A stretch of 64,000 nt of DNA from Pseudomonas entomophila (GCF_029193575.1 NZ_JARGCS010000012.1:186001-250000); one strand, 5' to 3'; counted from the first letter of the stretch, positions 1-9,806 are shown. Numbers and translations are program-made. The notes: a model not told the origin generated them from the letters alone.

Positions 1-197
1 AGGGCGCGCAGCACGCCGTAGCCGTCCAGGCCCGGCAGCATCACGTCGAGCACGATCACCGCGTAGTCGCCTTCCAGGGCCAGGTGCAGGCCGTCGATGC
101 CGTCGCGGGCGAGGTCGACGGTGAAGCCCTGCTCGCTCAGGCCGCGGTGCAGGTAGTCGGCGGTTTTCTCTTCGTCTTCGATGATCAGCACGCGCAT
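1..197 (-). CDS. Response regulator, OmpR/heavy-metal type (partial)
   Basis: Only the first 65 codons are present; the gene runs off the left edge. The product begins [20 protein letters not shown] and continues to [14 protein letters not shown]. This is the receiver domain of a two-component response regulator: the acidic pair is E8/D9 in IEDEEK, and the phospho-acceptor aspartate lies in VLDVMLPG. The wording is typical of the CopR/CzcR/IrlR group, whose C-terminal half would be a winged helix. It starts 10 bp after the RND pump stop, so adaptor, pump and regulator probably form one operon that senses and exports the same stress. A sensor kinase probably follows outside the window. The cognate metal or drug cannot be told from this fragment. 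Confidence 0.85.
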   Translation of the reverse strand, partial: MRVLIIEDEEKTADYLHRGLSEQGFTVDLARDGIDGLHLALEGDYAVIVLDVMLPGLDGYGVLRA

Positions 198-207
198 GGG
201 TCTTGTC

Positions 208-3200
208 TCAACGGGCGGTCGCGGCCACGGGGGCGGCCTTGCGACGGTGGAACAGGCGCTCCAGGGCCAAGTATATGACCGGCGTGGTGAACAGCGTCAG
301 CGCCTGGCTCACCAGCAGCCCGCCGACCACCGCGATGCCCAGCGGCTGGCGCAGCTCGGCGCCGGCGCCGAAGCCGAACATCAGCGGCACCGCGCCGAGC
401 AGCGCGGCCAGGGTGGTCATGATGATCGGCCGGAAGCGCGTCAGGCACGCCTGGTGGATCGCCTGCTCTGGCGTCAGGCCCTGGGTGCGTTGGGCGTCGA
501 GGGCGAAGTCGATGAGCAGGATGCCGTTCTTCTTGACGATGCCGATCAGCAGCACCACGCCGATCAGGCCCATGATGGTGAAGTCCTGGCCCATGGCCCA
601 GAGCAGGATCAGCGCGCCGAGGCCGGCCGAAGGCAAGGTGGAGATGATCGTCAGGGGGTGCACGAAGCTCTCGTAGAGCACGCCGAGGATGATGTACACC
701 GCCACCAGCGCGGCGAGGATCAGCCACGGCTGGCTCGACAGCGAACTCTGGAAGGCCTGGGCCGCGCCTTGGAAACTGCCGACGATCGAGTCGGGCATGC
801 CCAGCTCGCGCTGGGTCTGTTCGAGCAGGCGCACCGCATCGCCCAAGGCCACGCCAGGCGCCAGGTTGAACGACAGGTTGGCCGCCGGGAACAGGCCATC
901 GTGGGCGATCGACAGCGGCCCGGTGCTCGGCGCGGCGACGTGGGCCAGCGCCGACAGCGGCACCATCTCGCCGGACAGCGGCGAGCGCAGGTAGAAGTAG
1001 TTCAGGCTCTCGGCCTTGCCGCGCTGGCGGGCGTCGAGTTCGAGGATGACCTTGTACTGGTTGGTCTCGGTCTGGAACTCGCTGATCTGCCGCTGGCCGA
1101 AGGCGTCGTACAGCGCCTGGTCGACGTCGTTGGTGGTCAGGCCGAAGCGCGCCGCGGCCTGGCGGTCGATGTCGATGCGCGTGACGCTGGCGCCCAGTTG
1201 CAGGTCGTTGGACAGGTCGCGAAACGCCGGGTTTTCCCGCAGGCGCTCGGTCAGGCGCTGGGTCCACAGGTTCAGGGCCACGCCGTCGTTGCTCTTGAGC
1301 ACGTACTGGTACTGGGTGCGGGTGGGGCCGGAGCTGAGGTTGATGTCCTGGCCGGCGCGCATGTACAGGACGATGCCGGGCACCTGGGCGAGCTTGGGGC
1401 GCAGCCGATCGATCAGCTCGCTGGCCGAGACGTCGCGCTCGCCGCGTGGCTTGAGGGCGATCCAGAAGCGGCCGTTGGCGATGGTCTGGTTGCTGCCGGT
1501 CACCCCCACCGAGTGGGAGAAGGCGCGCACGGCGGGGTCGGCCTCGATGATCTTGGCCAGGGCCTGGTGCTTTTCGATCATCGCGGGGTAGGAAACGTCG
1601 GCCGCCGCCTCGGTGGTGCCGAGGATGAAACCGGTGTCCTGCAAGGGGAAGAAGCCCTTGGGAATGGCCACGTAGCCGACCACCGCCAGCGCCAGGGTCA
1701 GGCCGAACACGCCGAGGGTCAGGCGTTGGTGGCCCAAGGCCAGGTTCAGGCCTTTCTCGTACCCGCGCACCAGGCGCTGGCCGAAGCCGTCGTGGTGCTC
1801 CTTGGGTGGCTGGCGCATGAACAGGGCGCAAAGGGTCGGGGCCAGGGTCAGCGAGACCACCACCGAGATCAGGATGGTCGAGGTCGCGGTCAGGGCGAAC
1901 TCCTTGAACAGCCGGCCGACCACGCCGCCCATGAACAGCAGCGGGATGAACGCGGCGATCAGCGAGAAGCTGATCGAGATCACGGTGAAGCCGATCTCGC
2001 CGGCGCCCTTGATCGCCGCCGTGCGGCTGTCGTCGCCGGCCTCCAGGTGGCGGTGGATGTTCTCCACCACGACGATGGCGTCGTCCACCACGAAGCCCAC
2101 GGCGATGACGATCGCCACCAGGGTCAGGTTGTTCAGGCTGAAACCGGCCACGTACATCAAGGCGCAACTGGCGATCAGCGACACGGCGAGCACGCTGGAA
2201 ACCACCAGGGTCGCCGACCACTGACGCAGGAACAGCGCCATCACGCCGATCACCAGCGCCACGGCGATCATCAGGGTCAGCTCCACCTCGTGCAACGAGG
2301 CACGGATGGTCTGGGTGCGGTCGTTGAGCACCGACACGTTCACCGCGGCCGGGAGCATTTCCTGCAAGCGCGGCAGGGCCTCCATCACCCGGTCGACGGT
2401 GTCGACGATGTTCGCCCCGGGCTGGCGGAAGATCACCAGGTTCAGGCCGGGCGTCTCGCCGGTCCAGGCCTTGACGTAGGCGTTCTCGGCGCCCTGGATG
2501 ACCTTGGCGACGTCCGCCAGGTGCACGGGGGCGCCATCCCGGTAGGAGACGATCAGCCGGGCGTAGTCCTCGGGGTGGAACAGCTGGTCGTTGGCGGCGA
2601 TGGTCGAGACGCTGTGCTCGCCGTACAGCGCGCCCTTGGCCAGGTTCAGGCTGGTCTGCTGGATGGCCTGGCGGATGTCGGCCAGGGTCAGGCCGATGGC
2701 GGCGAGTTTTTCCGGCTGGGCCTGCACGCGGATCGCCGGGCGCAGTTGCCCGGTGATGTTGATCAGGCCGACTCCGTCGATCTGGCTGAGCTGGCGCGCC
2801 AGCAGGGTTTCGGCGTAGTCGCTGAGCTCGTTGCCGGGCATTTGCGAGGAGCTGACGGTGAGGATCAGCACCGGGCTGTCGGCTGGGTTGACCTTGCGCC
2901 AGGTCGGCGGGCTGGGCATGTCCTGGGGCAGGCGCGCGGTGGCGGTGTTGATCGCTGCCTGCACTTCCTGGGCGGCGGTGTCGATGTTCTTGTCGAGGGT
3001 GAACTGCAGGATCAGGTTGGTCGAGCCCAGCGCGCTGCTGCTGGTCATCTGGGTCATGCCGGGTATGGCGCTGAACTGCACCTCCAGGGGTGTGGCCACC
3101 GACGAGGCCATGGTCTCGGGGCTGGCGCCGGGCAGGGTGGCGGTGACCTGGATGGTCGGGAAGTCCGCCTCCGGCAGCGGTGCGACCGGCAGGCGCGGGA

Positions 3201-3297
3201 AGGCGATGGCGCCGAGGAGCACCAGGGCGAAGGTCAGCAGCAGGGTGGCGATGGGGTGGTCGATGCACCAGGCCGAGACGCCTTTGCGGGTTATCAT
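208..3297 (-). CDS. RND multidrug efflux transporter permease (HAE-1 type)
   Basis: The product is 1029 residues, the usual length of an inner-membrane RND pump that exports drugs in exchange for protons through a trimeric envelope-spanning complex. It starts [20 protein letters not shown]; an in-frame extension upstream lies inside the adaptor gene and is rejected. TM4 carries the proton-relay aspartate pair in [14 protein letters not shown], and the TM10 lysine is in [16 protein letters not shown]. The porter-domain opening ([16 protein letters not shown]) resembles MdtB/MdtC/MexF-type HAE-1 pumps more than CusA-type metal pumps. Its ATG overlaps the adaptor stop by 4 bp, so translation is coupled. 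No outer-membrane channel gene is adjacent, so it probably borrows one encoded elsewhere. The substrate is unknown. Confidence 0.93.
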   Translation of the reverse strand: MITRKGVSAWCIDHPIATLLLTFALVLLGAIAFPRLPVAPLPEADFPTIQVTATLPGASPETMASSVATPLEVQFSAIPGMTQMTSSSALGSTNLILQFTLDKNIDTAAQEVQAAINTATARLPQDMPSPPTWRKVNPADSPVLILTVSSSQMPGNELSDYAETLLARQLSQIDGVGLINITGQLRPAIRVQAQPEKLAAIGLTLADIRQAIQQTSLNLAKGALYGEHSVSTIAANDQLFHPEDYARLIVSYRDGAPVHLADVAKVIQGAENAYVKAWTGETPGLNLVIFRQPGANIVDTVDRVMEALPRLQEMLPAAVNVSVLNDRTQTIRASLHEVELTLMIAVALVIGVMALFLRQWSATLVVSSVLAVSLIASCALMYVAGFSLNNLTLVAIVIAVGFVVDDAIVVVENIHRHLEAGDDSRTAAIKGAGEIGFTVISISFSLIAAFIPLLFMGGVVGRLFKEFALTATSTILISVVVSLTLAPTLCALFMRQPPKEHHDGFGQRLVRGYEKGLNLALGHQRLTLGVFGLTLALAVVGYVAIPKGFFPLQDTGFILGTTEAAADVSYPAMIEKHQALAKIIEADPAVRAFSHSVGVTGSNQTIANGRFWIALKPRGERDVSASELIDRLRPKLAQVPGIVLYMRAGQDINLSSGPTRTQYQYVLKSNDGVALNLWTQRLTERLRENPAFRDLSNDLQLGASVTRIDIDRQAAARFGLTTNDVDQALYDAFGQRQISEFQTETNQYKVILELDARQRGKAESLNYFYLRSPLSGEMVPLSALAHVAAPSTGPLSIAHDGLFPAANLSFNLAPGVALGDAVRLLEQTQRELGMPDSIVGSFQGAAQAFQSSLSSQPWLILAALVAVYIILGVLYESFVHPLTIISTLPSAGLGALILLWAMGQDFTIMGLIGVVLLIGIVKKNGILLIDFALDAQRTQGLTPEQAIHQACLTRFRPIIMTTLAALLGAVPLMFGFGAGAELRQPLGIAVVGGLLVSQALTLFTTPVIYLALERLFHRRKAAPVAATAR

Positions 3298-4472
3298 GGC
3301 TGCACCTTGCGTTCGGCCACTTCGGGGCTTGCGGGGGCATCGGCGGCCACCTCGACCCGCGCGCCGGGCTTGAGCCGCGACTGGCCGTCGAGCACCAGGC
3401 GGTCGCCGGCCTTGACCCCGGCGACGATATTCAGCGTGCTGTCCTGGTACAGCACCTTGACCGGCACGCTGGTGACTTTGTCGCCGTCCAGGCGGTAGAC
3501 GAAGTGCCCGTCGATGCTGCGCTGCACCACCGGTGGCGGCACCACCAGGGCGCTTTCGTCGACGGCGGTGCGCAGGCGCACGGTGACCAGTTGGCCGGGC
3601 CACAGGTGGCCGTCGCGGTTGTCGAACTCGGCCTTGACCCGCACCGTGCCGGTGGTCGCCGAGACCTGGTTGTCGATCAGCGCCAGGCGCCCCTGGCCGA
3701 GCAGGCTGCGTTCGCCGTCGGCGTCCATGTAGGCCTCGACCAGCGCCGGGGCGTCGCCCTTGAGCAGGTTCTGCAAGGTTGGCAGCATCTGCTGCGGCAG
3801 GGAGAATTCCACGGCGATGGGGTCGATCTGGGTCACGCTGAACAGGCCCTGGGTATCACTGGTGCGCACCAGGTTGCCGGGATCGACGTTGCGGATGCCG
3901 ACCCGACCGCTGACCGGCGAGCGGATCTGCGTGTACGACAACTGCACCTCGGCGTTGGCGATGGCGGCCTGGTTGCCCTTGACCGTGGCCTGCAACTGGT
4001 TCACCAGCGCTTGCTGCTGGTCGAGGGTTTGCTTGGATACGCCATCGTCGGTGCTGAGCAGGCGGTAGCGCTTCAGGTCGACCCCGGCCACCTGCAACTG
4101 GGCCTGGCTCTGGCCGAGCTGAGCGCGGGCCTGGTCGAGGCTGGCACGGATGGCGCGGTCGTCGAGGGTGGCGAGCAGGTCGCCCTGCTTGACCCATTGG
4201 CCCTCCTTGACCAGCACCTGGGTCAGCACGCCTTCGACCTGTGGGCGGATGTCCACGCTGTGCAGCGACAGCACCGAGCCGATGGCGCTGGAAAAGCGCG
4301 GCACGTCCTGCTGGGCGACGCTGACCACCCGCACCGGCACCGCGGCTTGCGCGCGCGGCGGCGGCGCGTCCTGGCGCTGGCGCAGCCACAGGGCCGTGGC
4401 GGCCAGGATAACGATCGCCAGGGCGACAATGACGAGGGAGCGGGAGGGACGTCGCATCAGGGCGGGCACCAT
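3294..4472 (-). CDS. RND efflux periplasmic adaptor subunit (MFP)
   Basis: This 392-residue protein joins the RND pump to an outer-membrane channel. An N-terminal membrane segment (about residues 12-29, LVIVALAIVILAATALWL) is followed by the split biotinyl-lipoyl domain (DIRPQVEGVLTQVLVKEGQ, then YTQIRSPVSGRVGIRNVDPG), an alpha-hairpin (about 105-175) and beta-barrel and membrane-proximal domains. The order matches the MdtA/AcrA family. An alternative start six codons in (MRRPSRSL) is possible; neither ATG has a strong ribosome site. It is the first gene of the operon, and the pump starts inside its stop codon (ATGA). The palindrome 130 bp upstream is the best operator candidate. Confidence 0.92.
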   Translation of the reverse strand: MVPALMRRPSRSLVIVALAIVILAATALWLRQRQDAPPPRAQAAVPVRVVSVAQQDVPRFSSAIGSVLSLHSVDIRPQVEGVLTQVLVKEGQWVKQGDLLATLDDRAIRASLDQARAQLGQSQAQLQVAGVDLKRYRLLSTDDGVSKQTLDQQQALVNQLQATVKGNQAAIANAEVQLSYTQIRSPVSGRVGIRNVDPGNLVRTSDTQGLFSVTQIDPIAVEFSLPQQMLPTLQNLLKGDAPALVEAYMDADGERSLLGQGRLALIDNQVSATTGTVRVKAEFDNRDGHLWPGQLVTVRLRTAVDESALVVPPPVVQRSIDGHFVYRLDGDKVTSVPVKVLYQDSTLNIVAGVKAGDRLVLDGQSRLKPGARVEVAADAPASPEVAERKVQP

Positions 4473-4503
4473 GGGCCAGGGAATAAAGGATCGTTCAGTC
4501 GCG

Positions 4504-4540
4504 CACGGGCCCTGTGGGCGCGGGCTTGCGCCGCGATTGC
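4504..4540. repeat. REP-like sequence (degenerate)
   Basis: The segment contains GCGCGGGCTTGCGCCGCGATTG, which resembles the Pseudomonas REP core in reverse orientation. The rest of the 240-bp gap between the adaptor start and the YkgJ gene holds only the palindrome listed separately. Confidence 0.4.
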
Positions 4541-4605
4541 ACCCGGCGCAGCAACCGGCATCCTCCGTTTATACCCCCGAAATCGGGTCGCCACGGTGAC
4601 GCCAG

Positions 4606-4623
4606 ACTGACAGCCGTGTCAGT
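4606..4623. promoter_or_regulatory. cop-box-like 18-bp palindrome upstream of RND operon
   Basis: ACTGACA-GCCG-TGTCAGT is a perfect inverted repeat. Its core TGACA-N4-TGTCA resembles the cop box bound by CopR-type heavy-metal response regulators (recalled as TGACA-N4-TGTNA). It lies 134 bp upstream of the adaptor start, and the operon includes a regulator of that family. Its role as operator is inferred. Confidence 0.5.
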
Positions 4624-4712
4624 TTCCGCTGGTTGGTGGCAAATTGCCAATGCACTGCCCGATGGAGCCGGTGTCGCCACCACGCGTCGAAGCACAGGCA
4701 GGCGGCATGGCT

Positions 4713-5447
4713 TCAAAAACCGATATAGGCGTAATACACCGGTGCTTCTGCGGTGGTGACCAGGCCATGGACGCCCAGGTTACCCGCCAGGTCAGGGTCT
4801 GGCACATGCAGCATCCACCCCGTGCCCTCATCCCCCGGCACCTGCTCCAGCACCGCGGCGAAGGCGGCCATGTCCGGCAGCCAGGCGGTGAACCCGCTGC
4901 CTTTGAGCGCGCTGGTGGTCATCCCCAGGGCCTGGCAGATGGCGACCTTGGCGCCGATGTCGTCGCGGTCTGCCTGGCGCGAGGCTTCGATCAGCGCGGC
5001 CAGGGCCGGGTCCACTGGCAGGTGCCCGTGGATCAGCTCGGGGCCTTGTTGCCACGCTTCGGGCGGGCAGTCCTTGGCGTCGGTGCGCAGGGGCAGGTGC
5101 GGGTTGACCTCGGCCGGGTAGATGCGGCACACCAGCGGTCGGGTTTCATAGATGGTGCACAGGTCGTTGGCGTCGAGGTTACGGCAGCGGCCTGGGTTGA
5201 AGGCGGCGAAGGTCACCGAAACGCGCACCTCGCCGCTGCCGCAGGCCACCGCCTGCGACCGGCGAAGCACGTGTTCGCGTTGCTCCACGGGCATGCCCGG
5301 GCCATCGGCGACGAAGCCTTCGATCAGCACCACCACCTGGCCGCCGGACGCCGCCCATTGGCGCGATTCGGCCAGGGTCAGCGGTACATGGTGACCGGTG
5401 CAGCATTTGCCGCAGCCGGTGCAGGCGAAACGAATGCTTTCGCTCAC
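4713..5447 (-). CDS. YkgJ-family cysteine-cluster protein
   Basis: The protein is 244 residues if it starts at the GTG that overlaps the upstream stop (GTGA, giving VSESIRFACTGCGKCCTGHH). An ATG 18 bp further upstream (MDCGQEVSES) is the alternative. The CxxCxxCC motif near the N-terminus, with later cysteines in GRCRNLDANDLCTIYETRPLVC, is the YkgJ/zinc- or iron-sulphur-binding signature (PF03692). Family members are poorly characterised; a bound metal cluster is likely. It is probably cotranscribed with the small secreted protein upstream. The biological role is unknown. Confidence 0.8.
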   Translation of the reverse strand: MSESIRFACTGCGKCCTGHHVPLTLAESRQWAASGGQVVVLIEGFVADGPGMPVEQREHVLRRSQAVACGSGEVRVSVTFAAFNPGRCRNLDANDLCTIYETRPLVCRIYPAEVNPHLPLRTDAKDCPPEAWQQGPELIHGHLPVDPALAALIEASRQADRDDIGAKVAICQALGMTTSALKGSGFTAWLPDMAAFAAVLEQVPGDEGTGWMLHVPDPDLAGNLGVHGLVTTAEAPVYYAYIGF

Positions 5448-5755
5448 TTCTTGCCCGCAGTCCATTCGGTGACGAAGGCTTGCTGGCGCTGACGGTCGTA
5501 CAGGCACAGCTCGGTGCCGGTGCGCTGCTTCATGTGCTTCTGCGGGTAGACGCCTTCGATCAGCAGGGCGCTGTAGGCGACCCGGTCGTCGAACTCGGCT
5601 GGTTTGCCCAACGCGTGGGCGTCCTTGAACTGGCTGGCGGCCAGGCAGCTCTTGAGCATCTGCTGGCGGTATTCGTTCCAGGCCTGGGTGCTGGAGGCGT
5701 GGGCGGCGCCGCTGGCCAGGGCGCAGGCGACGAGGAGAGAGCTGAGCAATTTCAT
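5444..5755 (-). CDS. Small secreted protein of unknown function
   Basis: This 103-residue product opens with a clear signal peptide (MKLLSSLLVACALASGAAHA, probable cleavage AHA-SS), so it is exported to the periplasm. The mature part has two cysteines (KSCLAA and ELCLYD) that could form a disulphide. No enzymatic motif was recognised. Its stop overlaps the start of the YkgJ gene by 4 bp, suggesting one transcript. Confidence 0.7.
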   Translation of the reverse strand: MKLLSSLLVACALASGAAHASSTQAWNEYRQQMLKSCLAASQFKDAHALGKPAEFDDRVAYSALLIEGVYPQKHMKQRTGTELCLYDRQRQQAFVTEWTAGKK

Positions 5756-5843
5756 ACAGGGTCCAGGTAAAATTCAACGGAAAGTTGCAAAGTATGCCCG
5801 AGCCACCCTGCTCATCAAGCCTGGGAGTGTGTCGCTGAATGAA

Positions 5844-6743
5844 TCAGCGCTCGGCAAACCCCACGGCGCGCGCCGCCACCACCAGGCAATCGGTCAATTC
5901 CGGTGAGGAGAACTTGGTGAGAATCGCGTTGGCGCCCGCCAGCCTGGCCTTCTCGGCGCTCATGGCGCTGTCCAGCGAGGTGTGCAGCAGCACGTAGAGG
6001 TGCTTGAAGTCCGGGGTCTCGCGCACGGTACGGGTGAAGGCGTAGCCGTCCATCTCCGACATCTCGATGTCGGAGACCACGATGTTGATCTCCTGCGCGG
6101 TGCCTTGCAGGTCGAGCAGCACGTTGATCGCGTCCTTGGCGCTGCGCGCGGTATGGCATTCGATGCCGAGGTTGCGCAGGGTGTGCACCGACTGCTGCAG
6201 GGCCACCTGGCTGTCGTCCACCACCAGGATGTTGGCGGCGGCCAGGAGGCTTGCGTCTTCTTCGCTGAGCTCGCCGGTGTGCGGCTCTGGCGCGGGCGGG
6301 GCGATGCCGTGGATGACCTTCTCGATGTCCAGCACCTGCACCAGGGTGTTGTCGACCCGGGTGACGCCGGTGATGTACGAGCGGTTGCCCGAACCGTAGG
6401 GCGGCGGCTTGATGTCGGTGCTCAGGCAATGAACGATGCGGCTCACCGCCTGCACGTGCAGGCCCTGGCGCGAGCGGCTGATCTCGGTGACGATCAGGCA
6501 GCCGCCGTCGGGGTCGGCCAGGGGGCGTTCGCCGATGGCGCGGGACAGGTCGATCACCGACAGCGAGTTGCCGCGCAGGGTGGCCACGCCTTTGACGTGG
6601 GGGTGCGACTCGGGGAGCTTGGTCAGCGGCGGGCAGGTGATGATCTCGCTGACCTTGAGCAGGTTGATCGCCATCAGCTTGCCGCTGCGCAGGGTGAACA
6701 GCAGCAGCGACAGCGAGTCCGCGCGGGCGTTTTGCGTGGCCAT
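5844..6743 (-). CDS. cheV: Chemotaxis coupling protein CheV (CheW-REC)
   Basis: The 299-residue protein has an N-terminal CheW-like domain (about 10-150; LLLFTLRSGKLMAINLLKV and VKGVATLRGNSLSVIDLS) and a C-terminal receiver domain (about 170-295; NILVVDDSQVALQQS, with phospho-acceptor aspartate in VVSDIEMSEMDG). This is the CheV arrangement: it couples chemoreceptors to CheA and is tuned by phosphorylation. The conserved lysine is in AILTKFSSPEL. The start is the ATG giving MATQNARADS, preceded by AAAGG; a TTG two codons upstream is less likely. It sits away from a main che cluster, as CheV paralogues in Pseudomonas often do. Confidence 0.9.
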   Translation of the reverse strand: MATQNARADSLSLLLFTLRSGKLMAINLLKVSEIITCPPLTKLPESHPHVKGVATLRGNSLSVIDLSRAIGERPLADPDGGCLIVTEISRSRQGLHVQAVSRIVHCLSTDIKPPPYGSGNRSYITGVTRVDNTLVQVLDIEKVIHGIAPPAPEPHTGELSEEDASLLAAANILVVDDSQVALQQSVHTLRNLGIECHTARSAKDAINVLLDLQGTAQEINIVVSDIEMSEMDGYAFTRTVRETPDFKHLYVLLHTSLDSAMSAEKARLAGANAILTKFSSPELTDCLVVAARAVGFAER

Positions 6744-6830
6744 GGGCAACCTTTGGGTATGTCTGGAAAATGGGGTAATGCCGGGTTATCGGCCTGGAGT
6801 GGGCAGGCTTTAGCGTAGTTGGGGATTTGT

Positions 6831-6865
6831 CGCCCCTCTCGCGGGCTTGCCCCGCGAGAGGGGCG
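6831..6865. terminator. Perfect 15-bp inverted repeat between cheV and norR
   Basis: Arms CGCCCCTCTCGCGGG and CCCGCGAGAGGGGCG enclose the 5-nt loop CTTGC. It sits 7 bp after the norR stop in transcript orientation and has no long T-run. It is either a REP-derived hairpin or a weak terminator/mRNA 3'-end stabiliser for norR. Confidence 0.6.
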
Positions 6866-6871
6866 GCGAAT

Positions 6872-8416
6872 TCAGCGCAACCCCAAGCGCTTGGCCAACC
6901 GGCTCAGGTTCGCCCGGTCCAGCCCCAGTTCCCGGGCGGTGGCGGCCCAGTTGTCCTGGTGCCGCGTCAGGCAGGCTTCGATTACATGGCGCTGGTAATC
7001 GTCCAGCGCCTCGCGCAGCCCGCCTTGCGGCAGTTCCGCGACAGGGGCCGGTGCGCGCGCCACCGGCGCGGGCAAGCCCGGGCGCAGGTCGAGGTCGGCC
7101 GCAGCCAAGGTCAGGATGCGTGGGCGCAGCGGTTGCTGGCCGAGCGCCTTGAGCGCCGAACGACCGATCAAGTGCTCCAGCTCACGCACATTGCCCGGCC
7201 AGTCGTAGGCCAGCAGCGCCGCCTGGGCGTCGGCACTCAGGCGCAGGCTGTTCAGGCCCAGGCGCGAGCGGTTCTGTTCGAGGAAGTAGCCGGCGATCAA
7301 CAGCACGTCACGGCCGCGTTCGCGCAAGGGGGGCACCTGCAAGGGGTAGACGCTCAGGCGATGGTAGAAATCGGCGCGGTAGCGACCGTTGCGCACTTCT
7401 TCGGCCAGGTCGCGGTTGGTCGCGGCGATCAAGCGCACGTCCACGCGGTGCTCGCGGTCTGAACCCAGGCGTTGCAGTTGGCCGCTCTGCAGCACGCGCA
7501 GCAGCTTGGCCTGCACGGCCAGCGGCAATTCTCCCACCTCGTCGAGGAACAGCGTGCCGCCATTGGCCAGCTCGAACTTGCCGCGACGTTCGCCATGGGC
7601 GCCGGTGAAGGCGCCGCGCACATGGCCGAACAGTTCGCTTTCCACCAGGGTGTCGGGCAGGGCCGCGCAGTTGAGGCTGATCAGCGGCTTGTCGGCGCGG
7701 GCGCTGGCGCGGTGCAGGGCCTGGGCGACCAGTTCCTTGCCGACACCGGTCTCGCCGGTGATCAACACGGTCAGGTCGCTGCCACCGACCAGGCGGATTT
7801 CCTCCACCAACCGCTGGTGCGCCTTGCTCTGGCCGATCAGTTCCTTGTTCTGGCCGCTGGCCTGGCGGTACACCTCGGCGCGCTGGTGTTCGTCTTCGGC
7901 GCGCAAGGCCAGGTTCTCGATGCGCTCGGCTACGGTGACGGTGGCGGCGGCCAGGCTGGCGAAGGCTTGCAGGGCGTCCAGTTCCAGGCTCTGGAACTGC
8001 CCCGGCTCCAGCGCATCGAGCGTGACCAGGCCCCAGGGGCGCTCATCGACCATCAGTGGGCAACCCATGCAGTCGTGCACCTCCAACTGCGCGTGGGGCG
8101 CATTGACCAGGCCGTCGTAAGGGTCGGGCAGGTCGCTGTCGCTGGCGAAGCGGGTCGGTTGCGGGCGGCTGAGGAGGATTTGGAAGCGCGGGTGCTCACT
8201 GACCCGGAAGCGCCGCCCCAGGGTGTCCGGCGACAGGCCGTCGACCGCCAATGGCACCAGCCATTCGCCGTCCAGGCGCAGCAGCGCCGCGGCGTCGCAC
8301 GGCAGCAGGTCGCGCATGGCCTGCAGCAGGCGGCGGTAACGCTCCTGGTCGGGCAGGTCGCGGGACAGGTCGCTGACCAGCGGAAGGAGGGCGGTGAGCA
8401 GGGGTTTTGCGGTCAT
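6872..8416 (-). CDS. norR: Nitric-oxide-responsive sigma-54 activator NorR/FhpR
   Basis: This is a 514-residue sigma-54-dependent activator. The N-terminal GAF domain (about 20-165) binds NO at a non-haem iron in the family. The AAA+ domain (about 190-420) has Walker A GETGVGKE, the sigma-54 contact loop GAFTGA, Walker [10 protein letters not shown] and the arginine-finger region. A Fis-type helix-turn-helix closes the protein ([20 protein letters not shown]). It is divergent from fhp, the arrangement of P. aeruginosa fhpR-fhp, and three operators lie between them, one covering its own start codon. On NO binding it should switch on fhp. The family assignment is firm; the partner is inferred from position and operators. 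Confidence 0.93.
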   Translation of the reverse strand: MTAKPLLTALLPLVSDLSRDLPDQERYRRLLQAMRDLLPCDAAALLRLDGEWLVPLAVDGLSPDTLGRRFRVSEHPRFQILLSRPQPTRFASDSDLPDPYDGLVNAPHAQLEVHDCMGCPLMVDERPWGLVTLDALEPGQFQSLELDALQAFASLAAATVTVAERIENLALRAEDEHQRAEVYRQASGQNKELIGQSKAHQRLVEEIRLVGGSDLTVLITGETGVGKELVAQALHRASARADKPLISLNCAALPDTLVESELFGHVRGAFTGAHGERRGKFELANGGTLFLDEVGELPLAVQAKLLRVLQSGQLQRLGSDREHRVDVRLIAATNRDLAEEVRNGRYRADFYHRLSVYPLQVPPLRERGRDVLLIAGYFLEQNRSRLGLNSLRLSADAQAALLAYDWPGNVRELEHLIGRSALKALGQQPLRPRILTLAAADLDLRPGLPAPVARAPAPVAELPQGGLREALDDYQRHVIEACLTRHQDNWAATARELGLDRANLSRLAKRLGLR

Positions 8417-8467
8417 AGTGACTCCTGTTGGTCGTAATGACTATACGCCTGCTTGTGTCATTTTGAC
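8412..8467. promoter_or_regulatory. Three NorR-type operators (GT-N7-AC)
   Basis: GTCATAGTGAC (8412-8422), GTCGTAATGAC (8431-8441) and GTCATTTTGAC (8457-8467) all fit the NorR consensus GT-N7-AC with GTCA/TGAC flanks. The first covers the norR start codon, which suggests autoregulation. Three enhancer sites upstream of a sigma-54 promoter match the arrangement known for E. coli norVW. Confidence 0.8.
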
Positions 8468-8508
8468 TTCTCTTTTATCAAGGTATTGATTTTATTGGGT
8501 TTTATGAT

Positions 8509-8524
8509 TGGCATGATTACTGAA
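8509..8524 (+). promoter_or_regulatory. Probable sigma-54 promoter of fhp
   Basis: TGGCATGATTACTGAA has the -24 TGGCA element. The -12 element is imperfect: GG-N10-GA rather than GG-N10-GC. It lies 46 bp upstream of the fhp ATG and 42 bp downstream of the last NorR operator. Confidence 0.5.
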
Positions 8525-8569
8525 GTACCTGAGGCAACCATTCGAAGCCACAGGCCCAGGAGTCGCAAC

Positions 8570-9748
8570 ATGCTCAATGCCGAACAACGTGCAATCATCA
8601 AGGCCACCGTTCCGCTGTTGGAAAGCGGCGGTGAGGCCCTGACCACCCACTTCTACAAGATGATGCTCAGCGAGTACCCCGAGGTGCGTCCGCTGTTCAA
8701 CCAGGCCCACCAGGCCAGCGGTGACCAGCCACGCGCCTTGGCCAACGGCGTGTTGATGTACGCCCGCCATATCGACCAGTTGGAGCAGCTCGGCGGGCTG
8801 GTCGGGCAGATCATCAACAAGCATGTGGCCTTGCAGATTCTTCCGGAGCATTACCCGATCGTTGGCCGCTGCCTGTTGCGCGCGATCGAAGAGGTGCTCG
8901 GCAAGGACATCGCCACGCCGCAGGTCATCGAAGCCTGGGGCGCGGCCTACGGCCAGTTGGCCGACATCCTCATCGGTGCCGAGGAGGGCATCTATAAGCA
9001 GAAGGAAGAGGCCACCGGTGGCTGGCGCGGGGCGCGGGAATTTCGCGTGGTGCGCCGCGAGCGGGAGAGCAGTGAGATCGTCTCCTTCTATTTCGCGCCG
9101 GTCGATGGCCAGCCGGTACTCAAGGCCGAACCGGGCCAGTACATAGGCCTGCAGGTGTTCGTCGACGGTGCCGAGCAGCGCCGCAACTATTCGTTGTCGG
9201 CCCTGTGCGACGGCGAGCAGTACCGCATCAGCGTCAAGCGCGAGCCTGGGGGCAAGGTGTCCAACCAGTTGCATGACCAGCTGCAGGTGGGGGAGCGCAT
9301 CAACCTGTTCCCGCCGTCCGGTGAGTTCACCCTCGCCGAGAGCGACAAACCGTTGGTGCTGATCAGCGGCGGGGTAGGCATCACGCCGACCCTGGCGATG
9401 CTCGAAGCGGCGCTGAAGACCCAGCGCCCGGTGCATTTCATTCACTGTGCGCGTAACGGCGCGGTACATGCCTTCCGCGACTGGATCGATGCGCTGGCCG
9501 AGCGTCACCCGCAGCTCAAGCGCTTCTATTGCTATGCCGAGGACGATGGCAGCCGCGGGGTGCATGCGGTGGGGCTGCTGACCCAGGAACTGCTGGGCGA
9601 GTGGCTGCCACGCGAGCGTGACCTGGAGGCCTACTTCCTGGGGCCGAAGGGCTTCATGGCGGCGATCCGTCGTCACCTGAAGGGGCTTGGCGTGCCGGAG
9701 CGGCAGAGCCGCTACGAGTTCTTCGGGCCGGCGGCGGCGTTGGAGTGA
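8570..9748 (+). CDS. fhp: Flavohaemoprotein, nitric oxide dioxygenase
   Basis: The 392-residue flavohaemoglobin (Hmp/Fhp) oxidises NO to nitrate using O2 and NAD(P)H in the cytosol. The N-terminal globin domain (about 1-138) opens MLNAEQRAIIKATVPLLESG and holds the proximal-haem histidine region (INKHVALQILPEHYPIV). The FAD domain (about 150-255) has RRNYSLS and the NAD domain (about 260-392) has LISGGVGITPTLAM. The start is the ATG with AGGAG 7 bp upstream; an open frame extending further upstream runs through the promoter and is rejected. It is divergent from norR, with NorR sites and a sigma-54 promoter in between, so it is a nitrosative-stress defence gene. Confidence 0.95.
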   Translation: MLNAEQRAIIKATVPLLESGGEALTTHFYKMMLSEYPEVRPLFNQAHQASGDQPRALANGVLMYARHIDQLEQLGGLVGQIINKHVALQILPEHYPIVGRCLLRAIEEVLGKDIATPQVIEAWGAAYGQLADILIGAEEGIYKQKEEATGGWRGAREFRVVRRERESSEIVSFYFAPVDGQPVLKAEPGQYIGLQVFVDGAEQRRNYSLSALCDGEQYRISVKREPGGKVSNQLHDQLQVGERINLFPPSGEFTLAESDKPLVLISGGVGITPTLAMLEAALKTQRPVHFIHCARNGAVHAFRDWIDALAERHPQLKRFYCYAEDDGSRGVHAVGLLTQELLGEWLPRERDLEAYFLGPKGFMAAIRRHLKGLGVPERQSRYEFFGPAAALE

Positions 9749-9765
9749 TCCGCTAGCGGCGACGG

Positions 9766-9806
9766 CCCCATCGCGGTGCGGCGATCCGACTCGCCCCGCG
9801 ATGGGG
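9766..9806. terminator. Hairpin after fhp
   Basis: Perfect 11-bp arms CCCCATCGCGG and CCGCGATGGGG are separated by 19 bp. It lies 18 bp past the fhp stop and has no T-run, so it is terminator-like or REP-related. The rest of the 337-bp gap before dsbB shows no gene; it contains two close copies of CCTTTAATC (around 9860-9880). Confidence 0.55.

Noticed and set aside
181..4610. Long plus-strand frames (1105 and 476 codons) and further minus-strand frames over the RND genes
   Set aside because: They lie opposite or out of phase with the well-conserved RND pump and adaptor and show shadow composition.
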